Source: CAVQUE01 sp046290435
GTDB taxonomy: Bacteria > Actinomycetota > Acidimicrobiia > Acidimicrobiales > UBA8592
NCBI GenBank assembly: GCA_046290435.1
Contig: JBKAGO010000066.1
Location: 248,001-312,000, forward strand
Length of the DNA: 64,000 nucleotides
Direction: 5' to 3'
Of this stretch, positions 52,754 through 61,850 are shown piece by piece. The notes below the pieces were generated by a model. It searched no databases, was not told where the DNA came from, and was given only the letters and a program-made list of their open reading frames with translations. How positions within the stretch are numbered: the stretch's first letter is position 1; each line of letters starts with the position of its first letter. The translations under genes were made by a program, and so were the position numbers.

Positions 52754-53844
52754 GCGAACCGCCGGCGCTCACCCACGGCCCGGACGACTCTGGACGGGGC
52801 CCGCAGCGGCAGGGCCAGCGGGGTTCGTCGCAGATGTGCCATCGCCTTCGCCGAGGCATCGCCGAGGCGTCGCTGACACCGGAACGTGATGTCGGAGCCG
52901 ACCGAGCCGGCGAGCACCGGCACCGACACGTTCGAGAACTCGGTCTTGTACCGGGCCTCGCCCCAGCCGAGATCGAAGCGTTCACATCCGTCAGCGCATG
53001 CGTCGTCGACCATCTCGAGCAACAGCAGCAGCCCCGGCGAGTGCTTGCCGAAGCGCTGGCAATAGGAGGGAAACCAGTAGTGCCACACCTGCTCGGTGGC
53101 GATGCCGAAGTGCGCGGCGGCGAGATCGCCGTCGGCCCAGAGCGTCGAGAGCCGCCCGGCGAAGGTCGGCGCGTTGGTCTTGTGGATCAGCTCGATCAGA
53201 TCGCGTGCCCATCCGTGTGCGAAGACGTCCGGGACGTCGGTACGCCGATGGTGCTCGGATTTCCATCTGCGCAGGGTGCGCAGGACATCGAGGTCGTCGG
53301 TGTGGCGCCGGTACTCGACATGGTCGAACTGCCGCCGGAGGCGTCGGGACTTGCGGGCGAGCTGACCGAAGCCCGCCCGATGGGCTTCTCGTTGGGTGGC
53401 GCGCCAGACGTCGAACCCCGGACGCAGATCGATCGCAGGCGATTCCCCGGGTTGCGCCCACCGTTCGAAACCGGGCCGCTCGGTGAGCAGGTGATCGAAG
53501 CGGAACGACCGCAACCCGCAGCCGTCGAGCAGTGCGGGGACATCGATCGCGACATCGGGGTAGCCGATGACGCCGTGGAAGTCCGACACACCGAAGCCGG
53601 CCGGCACCGCGGTGTTGCCTCGCCGGCGCTGGAAGGCGAAGAACCCGACCGTCTCGCCGTCCTGTCCGAGGACCGCGACCTCCACGTCGTCGCGGACCTG
53701 CGCCACGCAGCTGGTGAACTCCGGGGAGAGGAACGGGCTCGCCAGCCAGGGGTTGGAGGCCTGTATCGCCCGCCAGCGGTGCTCGAGGTCCGGAGTGATT
53801 TCTCGTGCCTTCATCACATGCACCACTGTCGGCGCTGCGCTCAT
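52750..53844 (-). CDS. GNAT/BioF2-like acyltransferase (CelD-type)
   Basis: 364 aa. A FemAB-like double GNAT fold is suggested by WLASPFLSPEFTSCVAQVRDDVEVAVLG in the first half and by LSTLWADGDLAAAHFGIATEQVWHYWFPSYCQRFGKHSPGLLLLLEMVDDA and RFDLGWGEARYKTEF in the second. The family is found near exopolysaccharide and surface-peptide synthesis genes. The start MSAAPTV is the closest ATG to the conserved core. Coupled to the ATP-grasp gene, the pair may assemble an acylated amino-conjugate. Confidence 0.88.
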   Translation of the reverse strand: MSAAPTVVHVMKAREITPDLEHRWRAIQASNPWLASPFLSPEFTSCVAQVRDDVEVAVLGQDGETVGFFAFQRRRGNTAVPAGFGVSDFHGVIGYPDVAIDVPALLDGCGLRSFRFDHLLTERPGFERWAQPGESPAIDLRPGFDVWRATQREAHRAGFGQLARKSRRLRRQFDHVEYRRHTDDLDVLRTLRRWKSEHHRRTDVPDVFAHGWARDLIELIHKTNAPTFAGRLSTLWADGDLAAAHFGIATEQVWHYWFPSYCQRFGKHSPGLLLLLEMVDDACADGCERFDLGWGEARYKTEFSNVSVPVLAGSVGSDITFRCQRRLGDASAKAMAHLRRTPLALPLRAPSRVVRAVGERRRFA

Positions 53845-53951
53845 GGTGTCCGCCCTGTCCGCTGGTCGAGATCCATCTCCTCGTGGATTCGCTTTCCTCT
53901 GGGGGGCGGCCCCAAACGGTGCTGCGAGCGCGACGAGCTGGTGGGGCGGCG

Positions 53952-54971
53952 TCAACGACGTGTGTCCGCCGCTGTTCCGACCATCGCACAGGCATGGCGG
54001 ACCATCTGTTGTGCGTAGCCCCACTCGTTGTCGTACCAGGCCATGACCTTCACGAGATCGCCGTCGGTGACCGTCGTCAGTGAGGGGTCGACGAGCGTCG
54101 CACGAGCGTCGCCGATGATGTCGCTCGACACGAGCGGGTCCGAAGCGACACCGACGATGCCTCGGTAGCGGTCGGTGTCGGCCTCGTCGACGAAGATGCC
54201 GTTTATCTCCTCGGCGCTGGTCGTGCGCTCGGTGACACAGACGATGTCGGCGATCGAACCCACCGCCACCGGGACGCGCAGCGCCACCCCGTCGAAGCGC
54301 CCTTCGACCGACGGCACGGCCAGCGCTGTGGCATCGGCGGCACCGGTGGTGGTCGGCACGATGTTCGCGGCGGCAGCCCGGCCCCGGCGGTACTTGCCTG
54401 CCGGACCGTCCACCAGCTCCTGGCTGGTTGTGTAGGCGTGCACGGTGGTCATCGTGGCCTTGCGGACCCCGACACGGCGTTCCAGGATCTCCATGACCGG
54501 AGCGATGCAGTTGGTGGTGCAACTCGCGCACGACACCATCTCCACGCCGAGCCCGTCGTCGGTGTTCACCCCGTGCACGACCGTCGCCATGGCGCCGTCC
54601 TTCGCTGGTGCCGACAGGACGACGCGCGACGCGCCGGCCTGCAGGTGCTTGCCGATGTCGTCTGCTCGGCGGAACACCCCGGTGCATTCGAACACGAGGT
54701 CGACGGCCAGATCCTTCCAGGGCAGCGCTGCGGGATCCTCCTCGCTGCGCACGTCGATCGTCCGGTCGCCGATGCGAAGTGAGGAATCCTCTGCGCTGAC
54801 GCGCTCGCCGAAGGGTCCGTACGCCGTGTCGTGGCGCAGCAGGTAGGCGAGGTTGTCGGCCGGCGCCAGATCGTTCACCGCAACGACCTCGAGAGCGGGC
54901 TCGTGCAACACCGACCGCAGTGTCGCCCGGCCGATGCGGCCGAGCCCGTTGATCGCCACTCGTGCAGCCAT
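53952..54971 (-). CDS. gap: Glyceraldehyde-3-phosphate dehydrogenase
   Basis: 339 aa. The NAD motif is INGLGRIGRATLR and the Asp after the second strand (AVNDLAPADN) favours NAD. Catalytic Cys151 is in SCASCTTNC, and the active-site His lies in ATMTTVHAYTTSQ. The C-terminal motif is WYDNEWGYAQQM. ATG 54971 follows GGAGG; an ATG four codons earlier lacks spacing. It stands apart from the other glycolysis genes, so it may be an additional stress-linked copy. Confidence 0.94.
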   Translation of the reverse strand: MAARVAINGLGRIGRATLRSVLHEPALEVVAVNDLAPADNLAYLLRHDTAYGPFGERVSAEDSSLRIGDRTIDVRSEEDPAALPWKDLAVDLVFECTGVFRRADDIGKHLQAGASRVVLSAPAKDGAMATVVHGVNTDDGLGVEMVSCASCTTNCIAPVMEILERRVGVRKATMTTVHAYTTSQELVDGPAGKYRRGRAAAANIVPTTTGAADATALAVPSVEGRFDGVALRVPVAVGSIADIVCVTERTTSAEEINGIFVDEADTDRYRGIVGVASDPLVSSDIIGDARATLVDPSLTTVTDGDLVKVMAWYDNEWGYAQQMVRHACAMVGTAADTRR

Positions 54972-55158
54972 TGCGACCTCCATGAGACGGGTCCTGATCG
55001 CCTACCCGTTCGACGTGACGGCGAACCACGGCGGCAGCGGCGGCGGTGTCGGCATCGCCGCCGATGTTTGCCTCGCGGGGGCCCGGGAAGGCTGCCGGCA
55101 CCGTCACCGGCATCGAGTGGACACAGATGGGAAGACACCGCAGCGCAGCCCGTGGTCG

Positions 55159-56352
55159 ATGGCCATCGCCGCCGTATCCGTGAACCCCGACGCTGCCGCC
55201 TCGAACATCTTCACCATCGGGGCGCTGCTGCTCGTCTCACTCGGAGCGAAGTGGTTGTCGGACCGGACACGGATCCCTCGGGTGAGCCTCGTCCTGCTGG
55301 TCGGAGTCTGTGCCGGGCCGCTCCTCCTCGACATCCTTCCCGATGGTCAGGACGAGTGGTTCCCGATCGTCTCGCGCATCGCCCTGGTGATGGTGGGGTT
55401 CCTCATCGGCGGCGAGTTCACCGCCGACCGTCTGCGCTCCCAAGGACGCGCTGCGGCACTCCTGGCTGTCGGCCAGGGTTTGTTCGCTGCGCTCGTCGTG
55501 GCTGGCGGCCTGCTGGCCCTCGGGGTCGATCCGACGGTGGCGCTGTTGATCGGCGGCGTGGCGACGGCGACGGATCCGGCAGCAACACGATCGGTGATCG
55601 AGGAGGAGGAAGCCACCGGGGCCGGCTCGCGCACCATCCTGGGCGTCGTTGCCCTCGACGACGTCGTCGGCATCGTCACGTTCAGTGTCCTCCTGACGGT
55701 CTCGGGGATCTTCTCGGGTGAAGGCGCCGATGTCGGAGCCGTGGCGGAAGGGGCGTGGGAGATCGTCGGCGGGCTCTCGGTGGGTGTGGGGCTCGGTCTG
55801 GTGGCAGCACAGCTCAGTGGTCGGCTCGAGCCCGGCGAACCGCTGTTGGAGGAGGCGCTCGGCATCGTGTTCCTGTGCGCCTCGATCACGTGGTGGCTCG
55901 ACGTCTCCTATCTGATCGCCGCGGTGTCGATGGGGGCGGTCGTGGCCAACATGGCCTCGCACCACAGCCGTCCGTTCCGGTCCGTCGAGAGCATCGAGTG
56001 GCCGTTCCTCGTGTTGTTCTTCGTGCTGGCCGGCGCCGCCATCGATTCGGCGGCGCTGTCGCAGCTCGGGCTGGTCGCGGCCTATGTGTTGCTGCGCACG
56101 GCCGGCAAGGTCGCAGGAACCACGATCACCGGGGCGATGGTCGGGTACCCGCGGCATCGGGCCCGATGGTTCGGCGCGGCGCTGCTGCCCCAGGCCGGTG
56201 TGGCGCTGGGCATGGCATTGGCGGCTGCGGAGCGCTTCCCCCAGCACGAAGGGCAGATCGTGAGCGTGGCCGTCGTGTCGACGGTCGTGTTCGAGCTGAT
56301 CGGACCGGTCGGCGTCAGGACGGCCATCGGCCGGTTGGATCAGGAGGACTGA
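55159..56352 (+). CDS. Cation/proton antiporter (CPA2 type)
   Basis: 397 aa with about twelve membrane helices. It has RIPRVSLVLLVGVCAGP, LVMVGFLIGGEFTADRL, IGGVATATDPAATRSVIEE and VVALDDVVGIVTF. The paired Asp residues there are those of Na+(K+)/H+ exchange in CPA families. There is no TrkA-N domain at the C-terminus. The upstream in-frame stretch is low quality, so ATG 55159 was chosen. Its last 13 bases overlap the P-type ATPase end on the other strand. Confidence 0.88.
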   Translation: MAIAAVSVNPDAAASNIFTIGALLLVSLGAKWLSDRTRIPRVSLVLLVGVCAGPLLLDILPDGQDEWFPIVSRIALVMVGFLIGGEFTADRLRSQGRAAALLAVGQGLFAALVVAGGLLALGVDPTVALLIGGVATATDPAATRSVIEEEEATGAGSRTILGVVALDDVVGIVTFSVLLTVSGIFSGEGADVGAVAEGAWEIVGGLSVGVGLGLVAAQLSGRLEPGEPLLEEALGIVFLCASITWWLDVSYLIAAVSMGAVVANMASHHSRPFRSVESIEWPFLVLFFVLAGAAIDSAALSQLGLVAAYVLLRTAGKVAGTTITGAMVGYPRHRARWFGAALLPQAGVALGMALAAAERFPQHEGQIVSVAVVSTVVFELIGPVGVRTAIGRLDQED

Positions 56353-59234
56353 GACGACGGGGCGCCGGCATGGCCGTCGCGGTTCGGCTTCCGGACCCGT
56401 TGCTCCTCGGACCGGGGGCGGAACCGCTTGTGCGCCTCGTTCACGATGATCGCGGTCAGCGCCACGCCGATGGCGACCAACCAGGCGTCGAGCGCCATCG
56501 GTTCCAGGTCGAGGAGATCCTGGGTCGGGCTCCAGTACATCGCCGCGATGTGGACGGCGAGCGAACCGGCGACACCGGCGAGGAGGACCTTGTTGGCCAG
56601 CAGGCTCTTGCGAAAGATCGACACGTCCTCGCTGCGGCTGTTGAAGACGTGCACCATCTGGAAGAGCACCAGTGCGGTGAGGGTCGCGGTGCGGGCATCG
56701 ACGAGATCTGCGTCGATGACATGCCACTGCCAGTAGAAGACCGCGAGGCTGCCGGCTGCGAGCCAGACACCGACGATGACGAGGCGTTCGAGCAGGCGCT
56801 GGTCGAGGATGCCCTCGTCACGGGGCCGGGGCGGTTGTTCGTAGAGCTCCTTCTCGCCGGGCTCGAAGGCCAACGCGACGTCGGCGATGCCGTTGGTCAC
56901 CACGTTCAGCCACAGGATCTGGGCCGGGATGAGCGGGAGCGGCCAGTCGAGGAGCAGGGCCGTCAGAATGATCAGCACCTCGGCGGCACCGGTGCTGAGC
57001 AGGAAGAAGGTGGCCATGCGGATGTTCCGGAACGCGGTTCGTCCCTCTTCGACGGCGGCGTAGACACTGGCGAAGTCGTCGTCGGTGATGACCATGTCGC
57101 TGGCTTCCTTTGCGACGTCGGTGCCGCTGCCCATCGCGGCGCCGATGTGTGCCGACTGCAGCGCGGGCGCGTCGTTCACGCCGTCGCCGGTGACCGCGAC
57201 GACCTCGCCGGTCTCTTCGAGACGGTCGACGATGCGCATCTTCTGGCCCGGTGCCACCCGGGAGTAGATCTCGACCTCGCGGAGGTGTCGGTCGAGTTCG
57301 TCGTCGTCGAACTCGGCGATCTCCTGACCCGTGATCACCCGTGGCCGGCGGCTCCCGTCGTCTTCGCCAGCGGTCTCGTCGGCTCGACCGCCGGAGAACC
57401 GCGCCGGCCGGTCGATGTGGATCTGGTGACCGATGGCGGCTGCGGTGGCGGCGTGATCGCCGGTGACCATGAGCACCCGGATGCCGGCATCGTGGCACGC
57501 GTCGACGGCGCCGACGGCGCTGTCGCGTGGCGGGTCGAGCAGGCCCTGCATGCCCACGAATACAAGCCCGTGGGGGTCGTCGCCGCGGATCTCGTCGGCG
57601 GCGCGCTCGCCCCGGCCGATCGCCATCGCCAGAACGCGCAGCCCGTCGACGGCGAGATCCTCGCTGGTTCGGAGCAGGTCGTCTGCGTCGACCGGTTCTT
57701 CTTCGCCGTCGGCGGTGAGTCGACGGTCGCACATCTCGGCAATGCGCTCCGGCGCGCCCTTGACCGCCACCAACGGTCCCTCGCCGTCGGGCACGTCATG
57801 GATGGTGGCCATGAAGCGGCGCTCGGTCACGAAGGGCACACGGTCGCGTTCGGGGTGGCGTCGGGCGAGCTCGCCGGGGTCCATACCCGCACGCCGCGCC
57901 CCGTCCAGCAGGGCGATCTCCATCGGATCGCCCGATTCGCCACCCCCGTCGTCAGCGTCGCCACCGCCGTTCTCGTCGCTCTCGTCCTCGTCGCCGAGCG
58001 ACGCGTCGTTGCAGAGGGCGCCGACCAGCAAGGTGTCGTGCAGCGCACGGTGTTCGTGGACATCCACGTCGGTGGGGTCGTCACCGTCGTCGTTCTCGCG
58101 TCGCAGCCGAGGACGGCCCTCGTCGGTGAAGGCGATGCGGTCGTCTCCACAGGCGAGCGCCTGGACGGTCATGCGGTTGCGCGTCAGGGTGCCCGTCTTG
58201 TCCGACACGATGACCGAGCAACTCCCGAGGGTGTCCACGGCAGGCAACTGGCGGATCAGCGCCTGCCGGCGAGCCATACGGTTCACGCCGATGGCGAGCG
58301 CAACGGTCACGACCACCGGGAGCCCCGCCGGTATCGCCGAAACGGCCAACGCAACGGCCAGAAGGAGCATGTCGCTCACGCTCCGGCCGATCAGCAGCCC
58401 GACGAAGAACGCGACCACCGCGACGCCGAGGATCGCGACGGTGATCCACTTCGCCAGCCGGTCGATGCGGGCCTCCAGCGGCGTCTCGGTCGTCCCCGCC
58501 TCTTCGACCTGCTCGGAGATCTCGCCCATCTGGGTGCCCGTCCCGGTCTCGACCACCACGCCGACGCCCTCTCCGGAGGTGATGGCGGTTCCCATGAAGA
58601 CGATGTTCCGCTGGTCGGCCGGCGCCAGGTTGTCCTCGTCGAGGGGATCGGTCGCCTTGTCGGCGGGGATCGACTCGCCGGTGAGCGCCGACTCGTCGAT
58701 GCGCAATCCGTTGGTCTCGATGAGGCGGGCATCGGCAGGCACGACCTCGCCCTGGGCGAGCACGACGATGTCGCCCGGCACGACGTCTTCGGCGTCGATC
58801 TCACGACGTCGGCCGTCGCGGCACACCACTGCGGTCGGCGACACCATCTGCATCAGGGACTGCACCGCGGTCTCGGCCCGGTACTCCTGTATGAATCCGA
58901 TGGTGGCGTTGATCGCCAACACGAGACCGACGACGATCGCATCGGCGTACTTGCCGATGGCGAGCGTCACCACCAGTGCACCTACCAACACGTAGATCAG
59001 CGGGTCGGTGAACTGGTTCAGAAGGACCTGCCACTTGCTCACCGTCGTCTGCTCGCGCAGCCGATTCGGTCCGTACTCCTCCCGACGCCGCTCCGCCTCG
59101 CCGTCGGACAAGCCCGCCGGCTCCGTCGACAGCGCATCGAGGGTCTCGTCGACCCCGCGGCGGTACCAGTCGGTCGCCCCGTCGGACTGCCGACGCTGAT
59201 CGATGCCGACGCCCTTGCCTTCGCCGTCGTTCAT
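56340..59234 (-). CDS. Cation-transporting P-type ATPase (P2 type)
   Basis: 964 aa. An N-terminal cation-ATPase domain is followed by the actuator motif TGES (185-188) and the M4 motif PAGLP (302-306, where Ca2+ pumps have PEGLP). The phosphorylated Asp345 is in SDKTGTLT, then KGAPERIAEM, MVTGDHAATAAAIG and TGDGVNDAPAL, and a C-terminal helical domain. An acidic insert (~410-430, DDGDDPTDVD and DEDESDENGGGDADDGGGES) lies in the nucleotide domain. The ion may be Ca2+, Na+ or Mg2+. CtpF of mycobacteria is a member of this group. Confidence 0.92.
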   Translation of the reverse strand: MNDGEGKGVGIDQRRQSDGATDWYRRGVDETLDALSTEPAGLSDGEAERRREEYGPNRLREQTTVSKWQVLLNQFTDPLIYVLVGALVVTLAIGKYADAIVVGLVLAINATIGFIQEYRAETAVQSLMQMVSPTAVVCRDGRRREIDAEDVVPGDIVVLAQGEVVPADARLIETNGLRIDESALTGESIPADKATDPLDEDNLAPADQRNIVFMGTAITSGEGVGVVVETGTGTQMGEISEQVEEAGTTETPLEARIDRLAKWITVAILGVAVVAFFVGLLIGRSVSDMLLLAVALAVSAIPAGLPVVVTVALAIGVNRMARRQALIRQLPAVDTLGSCSVIVSDKTGTLTRNRMTVQALACGDDRIAFTDEGRPRLRRENDDGDDPTDVDVHEHRALHDTLLVGALCNDASLGDEDESDENGGGDADDGGGESGDPMEIALLDGARRAGMDPGELARRHPERDRVPFVTERRFMATIHDVPDGEGPLVAVKGAPERIAEMCDRRLTADGEEEPVDADDLLRTSEDLAVDGLRVLAMAIGRGERAADEIRGDDPHGLVFVGMQGLLDPPRDSAVGAVDACHDAGIRVLMVTGDHAATAAAIGHQIHIDRPARFSGGRADETAGEDDGSRRPRVITGQEIAEFDDDELDRHLREVEIYSRVAPGQKMRIVDRLEETGEVVAVTGDGVNDAPALQSAHIGAAMGSGTDVAKEASDMVITDDDFASVYAAVEEGRTAFRNIRMATFFLLSTGAAEVLIILTALLLDWPLPLIPAQILWLNVVTNGIADVALAFEPGEKELYEQPPRPRDEGILDQRLLERLVIVGVWLAAGSLAVFYWQWHVIDADLVDARTATLTALVLFQMVHVFNSRSEDVSIFRKSLLANKVLLAGVAGSLAVHIAAMYWSPTQDLLDLEPMALDAWLVAIGVALTAIIVNEAHKRFRPRSEEQRVRKPNRDGHAGAPSSQSS

Positions 59235-59517
59235 GGTGACGTCGCCTCAGCCCGCATCGACGGCCGGTTCCGGCATCCAATCGGTGGGATGGAGTGCGTG
59301 CATGTCGTGGCTCCCATGATCGAGCGAGGCGCGTTCGTCGGCGACGGGCTACCCGGTCGGCACGCGATGAAAACGGTCCGGCGATCGGTCTCGTCGGGGC
59401 GTTGCAGCCTCACTGGCCTCTGCGCTCGGTGTGGGCGGCTGGGCGGTTCGCTCGGCGGCGCTCGGGGTATCGGCATGGGATCGCTCCGCCGACGTGGGCG
59501 TGGCGATCCTCGGGAGC
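59235..59517. other. Divergent intergenic region
   Basis: 283 bases between the P-type ATPase and PfkB genes, which are transcribed away from each other. Both promoters must lie here. No clear palindrome of the DosR type (GGGACT...AGTCCC) and no small gene was seen. Confidence 0.5.
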
Positions 59518-60462
59518 ATGGAGCGTGTGCTGGTGAGACCCATCCTGACGGTTACGGTGAACCCGACGGTCGACCTCGCATTCGAGGTCGACCGGCTCGA
59601 CCCGACGGGGAAGACCCGGGCGCACACGGTGGGTGTCGGTGGCGGTGGCGGCGGTATCAACGTGGCCCGGGTGGTGCGCGAGCTCGGTGGTGACGCCCTG
59701 TCGATCCACACCGCAGGCCAGGACGTGGGCCGGCGGCTCTGCCGGCTGCTCGACGGCGAGGGCATGCCCCACTCGGCGGTCGACGTCGAGAGCGAGACAC
59801 GTGAGGCGATCGTGTTGTTCGAATCCGGCGCGCAGCGCAGCTATCACGTCGTGCCTGCGGGTCCGCCGATGGCCGAGGAGACCGGTGATCGCCTCATCGC
59901 TGCGATCGCCGAGCGACTGCACGACCACGACCACGTGGTGGCGAGTGGCAGCGTGCCGGTGGGAATCGCCGACGACTTCCACGCCCGGCTGGCCGGTGCG
60001 GCGAAACGCTCCGGCTGCCGATTCTCGCTGGACAGCTCCGGGCCGGCCATGGAGGCCGCACTGGAAGAGGGCGTGTACCTCGTGAAGCCGAATCGTCGCG
60101 AGGCTGCGCAGATCGCGGGACACGAGGTGACGACGTTCGACGATGCCCGAGATGTCAACGATCTGCTGTTGTCGCGCAACGCCGCCCAGGTCGTGGCGAC
60201 GACGCTCGGCGATGTCGGGGCGCTGGTCAGCACATCAGGGTCGCATTTCGAGGTGCCCACCCCGGACATGCCTCGTCCGGCGATCAGTGATGCGGGCGCC
60301 GGCGACAGCTTCATGGGTGCGATGGTGCTCGCCCTTGCGCAGGGCCGCGACGTGCACGAAGCCGGGCAGCGGGGCGTCGCAGCCGCAGCGGCGGCGACCA
60401 TGAGAGCCGGCACCGGGCTCTGCGAACGCGGCGACGTGGAAGAGCTGATCGCGACGATGTGA
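59518..60462 (+). CDS. PfkB-family kinase (phosphofructokinase 2 type)
   Basis: 314 aa. It begins ILTVTVNPTVDLAFEVDRL and has GVGGGGGGINVARVVRELGG, with a run of six Gly. It also has VKPNRREAAQIAGHEV and the catalytic AGAGDSFMGAMVLALAQG. It is diverged from the 23045 paralogue. It lies between a P-type ATPase and an erythromycin-esterase-family gene, as pfkB does beside Rv2030c in Mycobacterium. The ATG has GGGAG 5 bases upstream. Confidence 0.9.
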   Translation: MERVLVRPILTVTVNPTVDLAFEVDRLDPTGKTRAHTVGVGGGGGGINVARVVRELGGDALSIHTAGQDVGRRLCRLLDGEGMPHSAVDVESETREAIVLFESGAQRSYHVVPAGPPMAEETGDRLIAAIAERLHDHDHVVASGSVPVGIADDFHARLAGAAKRSGCRFSLDSSGPAMEAALEEGVYLVKPNRREAAQIAGHEVTTFDDARDVNDLLLSRNAAQVVATTLGDVGALVSTSGSHFEVPTPDMPRPAISDAGAGDSFMGAMVLALAQGRDVHEAGQRGVAAAAAATMRAGTGLCERGDVEELIATM

Positions 60463-60504
60463 CCCGGATGGAGTTTCGTTCGCCCGTCGGCTCCGGGCCG
60501 AGCG

Positions 60505-61848
60505 TCATTCGTTGAACGGATAGGTCTCGTATTCGGCGGATGCCGGCACCGGCTCGAGGTGGAGTGGCCGCAGGGCCCGGGTGTGGCCGAAGAAGAGGAA
60601 CGCGTCGTACCGGGTACCCATGACCGTCGGGACCCAGTTGCCCGAGCGCTCGACGTCGTACACGACACCGATGGCCCGGTGACCGCGCACGGCATGGAGC
60701 CAGTCGATCCGACGGCGCCGGGTCACATCGCGGTCGAAGAGCAGGAGGCAACCGGGGTCGTCGACGACCCCGTTGATCAGGTCCTCGTGTGTCCCCGGAG
60801 GCGACGGTGGGACCGGGACCTCGCGCATCTGCGCGCCCCACGAGTCGGCTGCGATCACGGATCCCTCGTGGCAGCCGAAACCGACCAGCACGACGTCGGC
60901 TTCGCCGTGGCGCTCACGCATCAGTTGTCCGATGTTGACCATGCCCGCACGGCCCATCGGCGTGGCCCGGGCATCACCGATGTGGGTGTTGTGTTCCCAG
61001 ACGGCTGCGCGTGCATCGGGACCGTGATGTGCCATCAGGCGGTCGAGCGTGTCGGCCATGTGGGTGTCGCGGATGTTCCACGACGACCCGTTGCCCCGGA
61101 CCATCGCCCGGTAGTACCGCTCAGCGTTGGCCACGATCTCGGCGTTCTGCTGCGCGTCGAAGCGTTCGTCGGCGGTGCCTCCGTTGCCGACTGGTGTGGC
61201 CTGGCGCACGGTTCGGAGGAGGCCGACGACCTCGTCCTCGCAGGTCGTGGGAACGAGCCGGGTGGCGTAGGCGTAGCGGTGGGGATCCTCGCCGTAGGGC
61301 TCGAAGCATCGGTACGCCGACCGGGCGGCATCGAGGGCATCGGGTTGGTTCTCTCCCAGGTAGCCCATGATGGCTTCCATCGATTCCCACAACGAGTACA
61401 CGTCGAGTCCGTAGAAACCCACCCGCTCGCTCATCGGGAGCGCTGCGTTGTGTTCGCGGAGCCAGTCGAGGAAGGTCGCGACCTCCCTGTTGGCCCACAT
61501 CCACGTGGGCCAGCGCCGGAACCCGGCCAACACGTCGGCGGCGGCGCCGGGGCCGTGATCGAGCCCTTTCACCCAGCGGTTGATCGCCATGCAGTCGGGC
61601 CAGTCGCCTTCGACGGCGACGAAGCTCAGGCCACGCTCGGTGATCAGCCGCCGGGTGATCTCGGCTCGCCATCGGTAGAACTCGCTGGTGCCGTGGGAGG
61701 CCTCGCCCAACAGCACGTGTCGACGTTCGCCGATACGAGCGAGCAGCGGGTCGAGATCGGCGGAGCGCTCGAGTGGCCTCGCCAGCTGGGAGATCTCCTG
61801 GGTGTGTCGGCTGGTCGCCGGGTCGTCGTGGACGGTTTGTCGGGGCAT
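60505..61848 (-). CDS. Erythromycin esterase family protein
   Basis: 447 aa. Family motifs are LLGEASHGTSEFYRWRAEITRRLI with the early His/Glu pair, FVAVEGDWPDC, FYGLDVYSLWES, WEHNTHIGDARAT and GFGCHEGSVIA. The EreA-like fold is kept, but most chromosomal members do not confer macrolide resistance. In mycobacteria the same domain forms part of the dormancy protein Rv2030c. Its start is 2 bases from the stop of the upstream hydrolase, so they are one operon. Confidence 0.92.
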   Translation of the reverse strand: MPRQTVHDDPATSRHTQEISQLARPLERSADLDPLLARIGERRHVLLGEASHGTSEFYRWRAEITRRLITERGLSFVAVEGDWPDCMAINRWVKGLDHGPGAAADVLAGFRRWPTWMWANREVATFLDWLREHNAALPMSERVGFYGLDVYSLWESMEAIMGYLGENQPDALDAARSAYRCFEPYGEDPHRYAYATRLVPTTCEDEVVGLLRTVRQATPVGNGGTADERFDAQQNAEIVANAERYYRAMVRGNGSSWNIRDTHMADTLDRLMAHHGPDARAAVWEHNTHIGDARATPMGRAGMVNIGQLMRERHGEADVVLVGFGCHEGSVIAADSWGAQMREVPVPPSPPGTHEDLINGVVDDPGCLLLFDRDVTRRRRIDWLHAVRGHRAIGVVYDVERSGNWVPTVMGTRYDAFLFFGHTRALRPLHLEPVPASAEYETYPFNE

Positions 61849-61850
61849 CG

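Noticed and set aside
59235..59517. DosR box in the ATPase/PfkB intergenic region
   Set aside because: I looked for a GGGACT...AGTCCC-type palindrome because of the dormancy-like genes, and none was visible.
55755..59693. Open frame of 1312 codons on the plus strand
   Set aside because: It runs opposite the well-supported P-type ATPase and reflects GC-rich codon structure; the translation has no recognisable domain and is rich in Gly/Arg/Asp repeats typical of antisense frames.
60505..61848. Macrolide resistance gene
   Set aside because: Although in the erythromycin esterase family, its chromosomal stress-like context and the breadth of the family do not support a resistance call.
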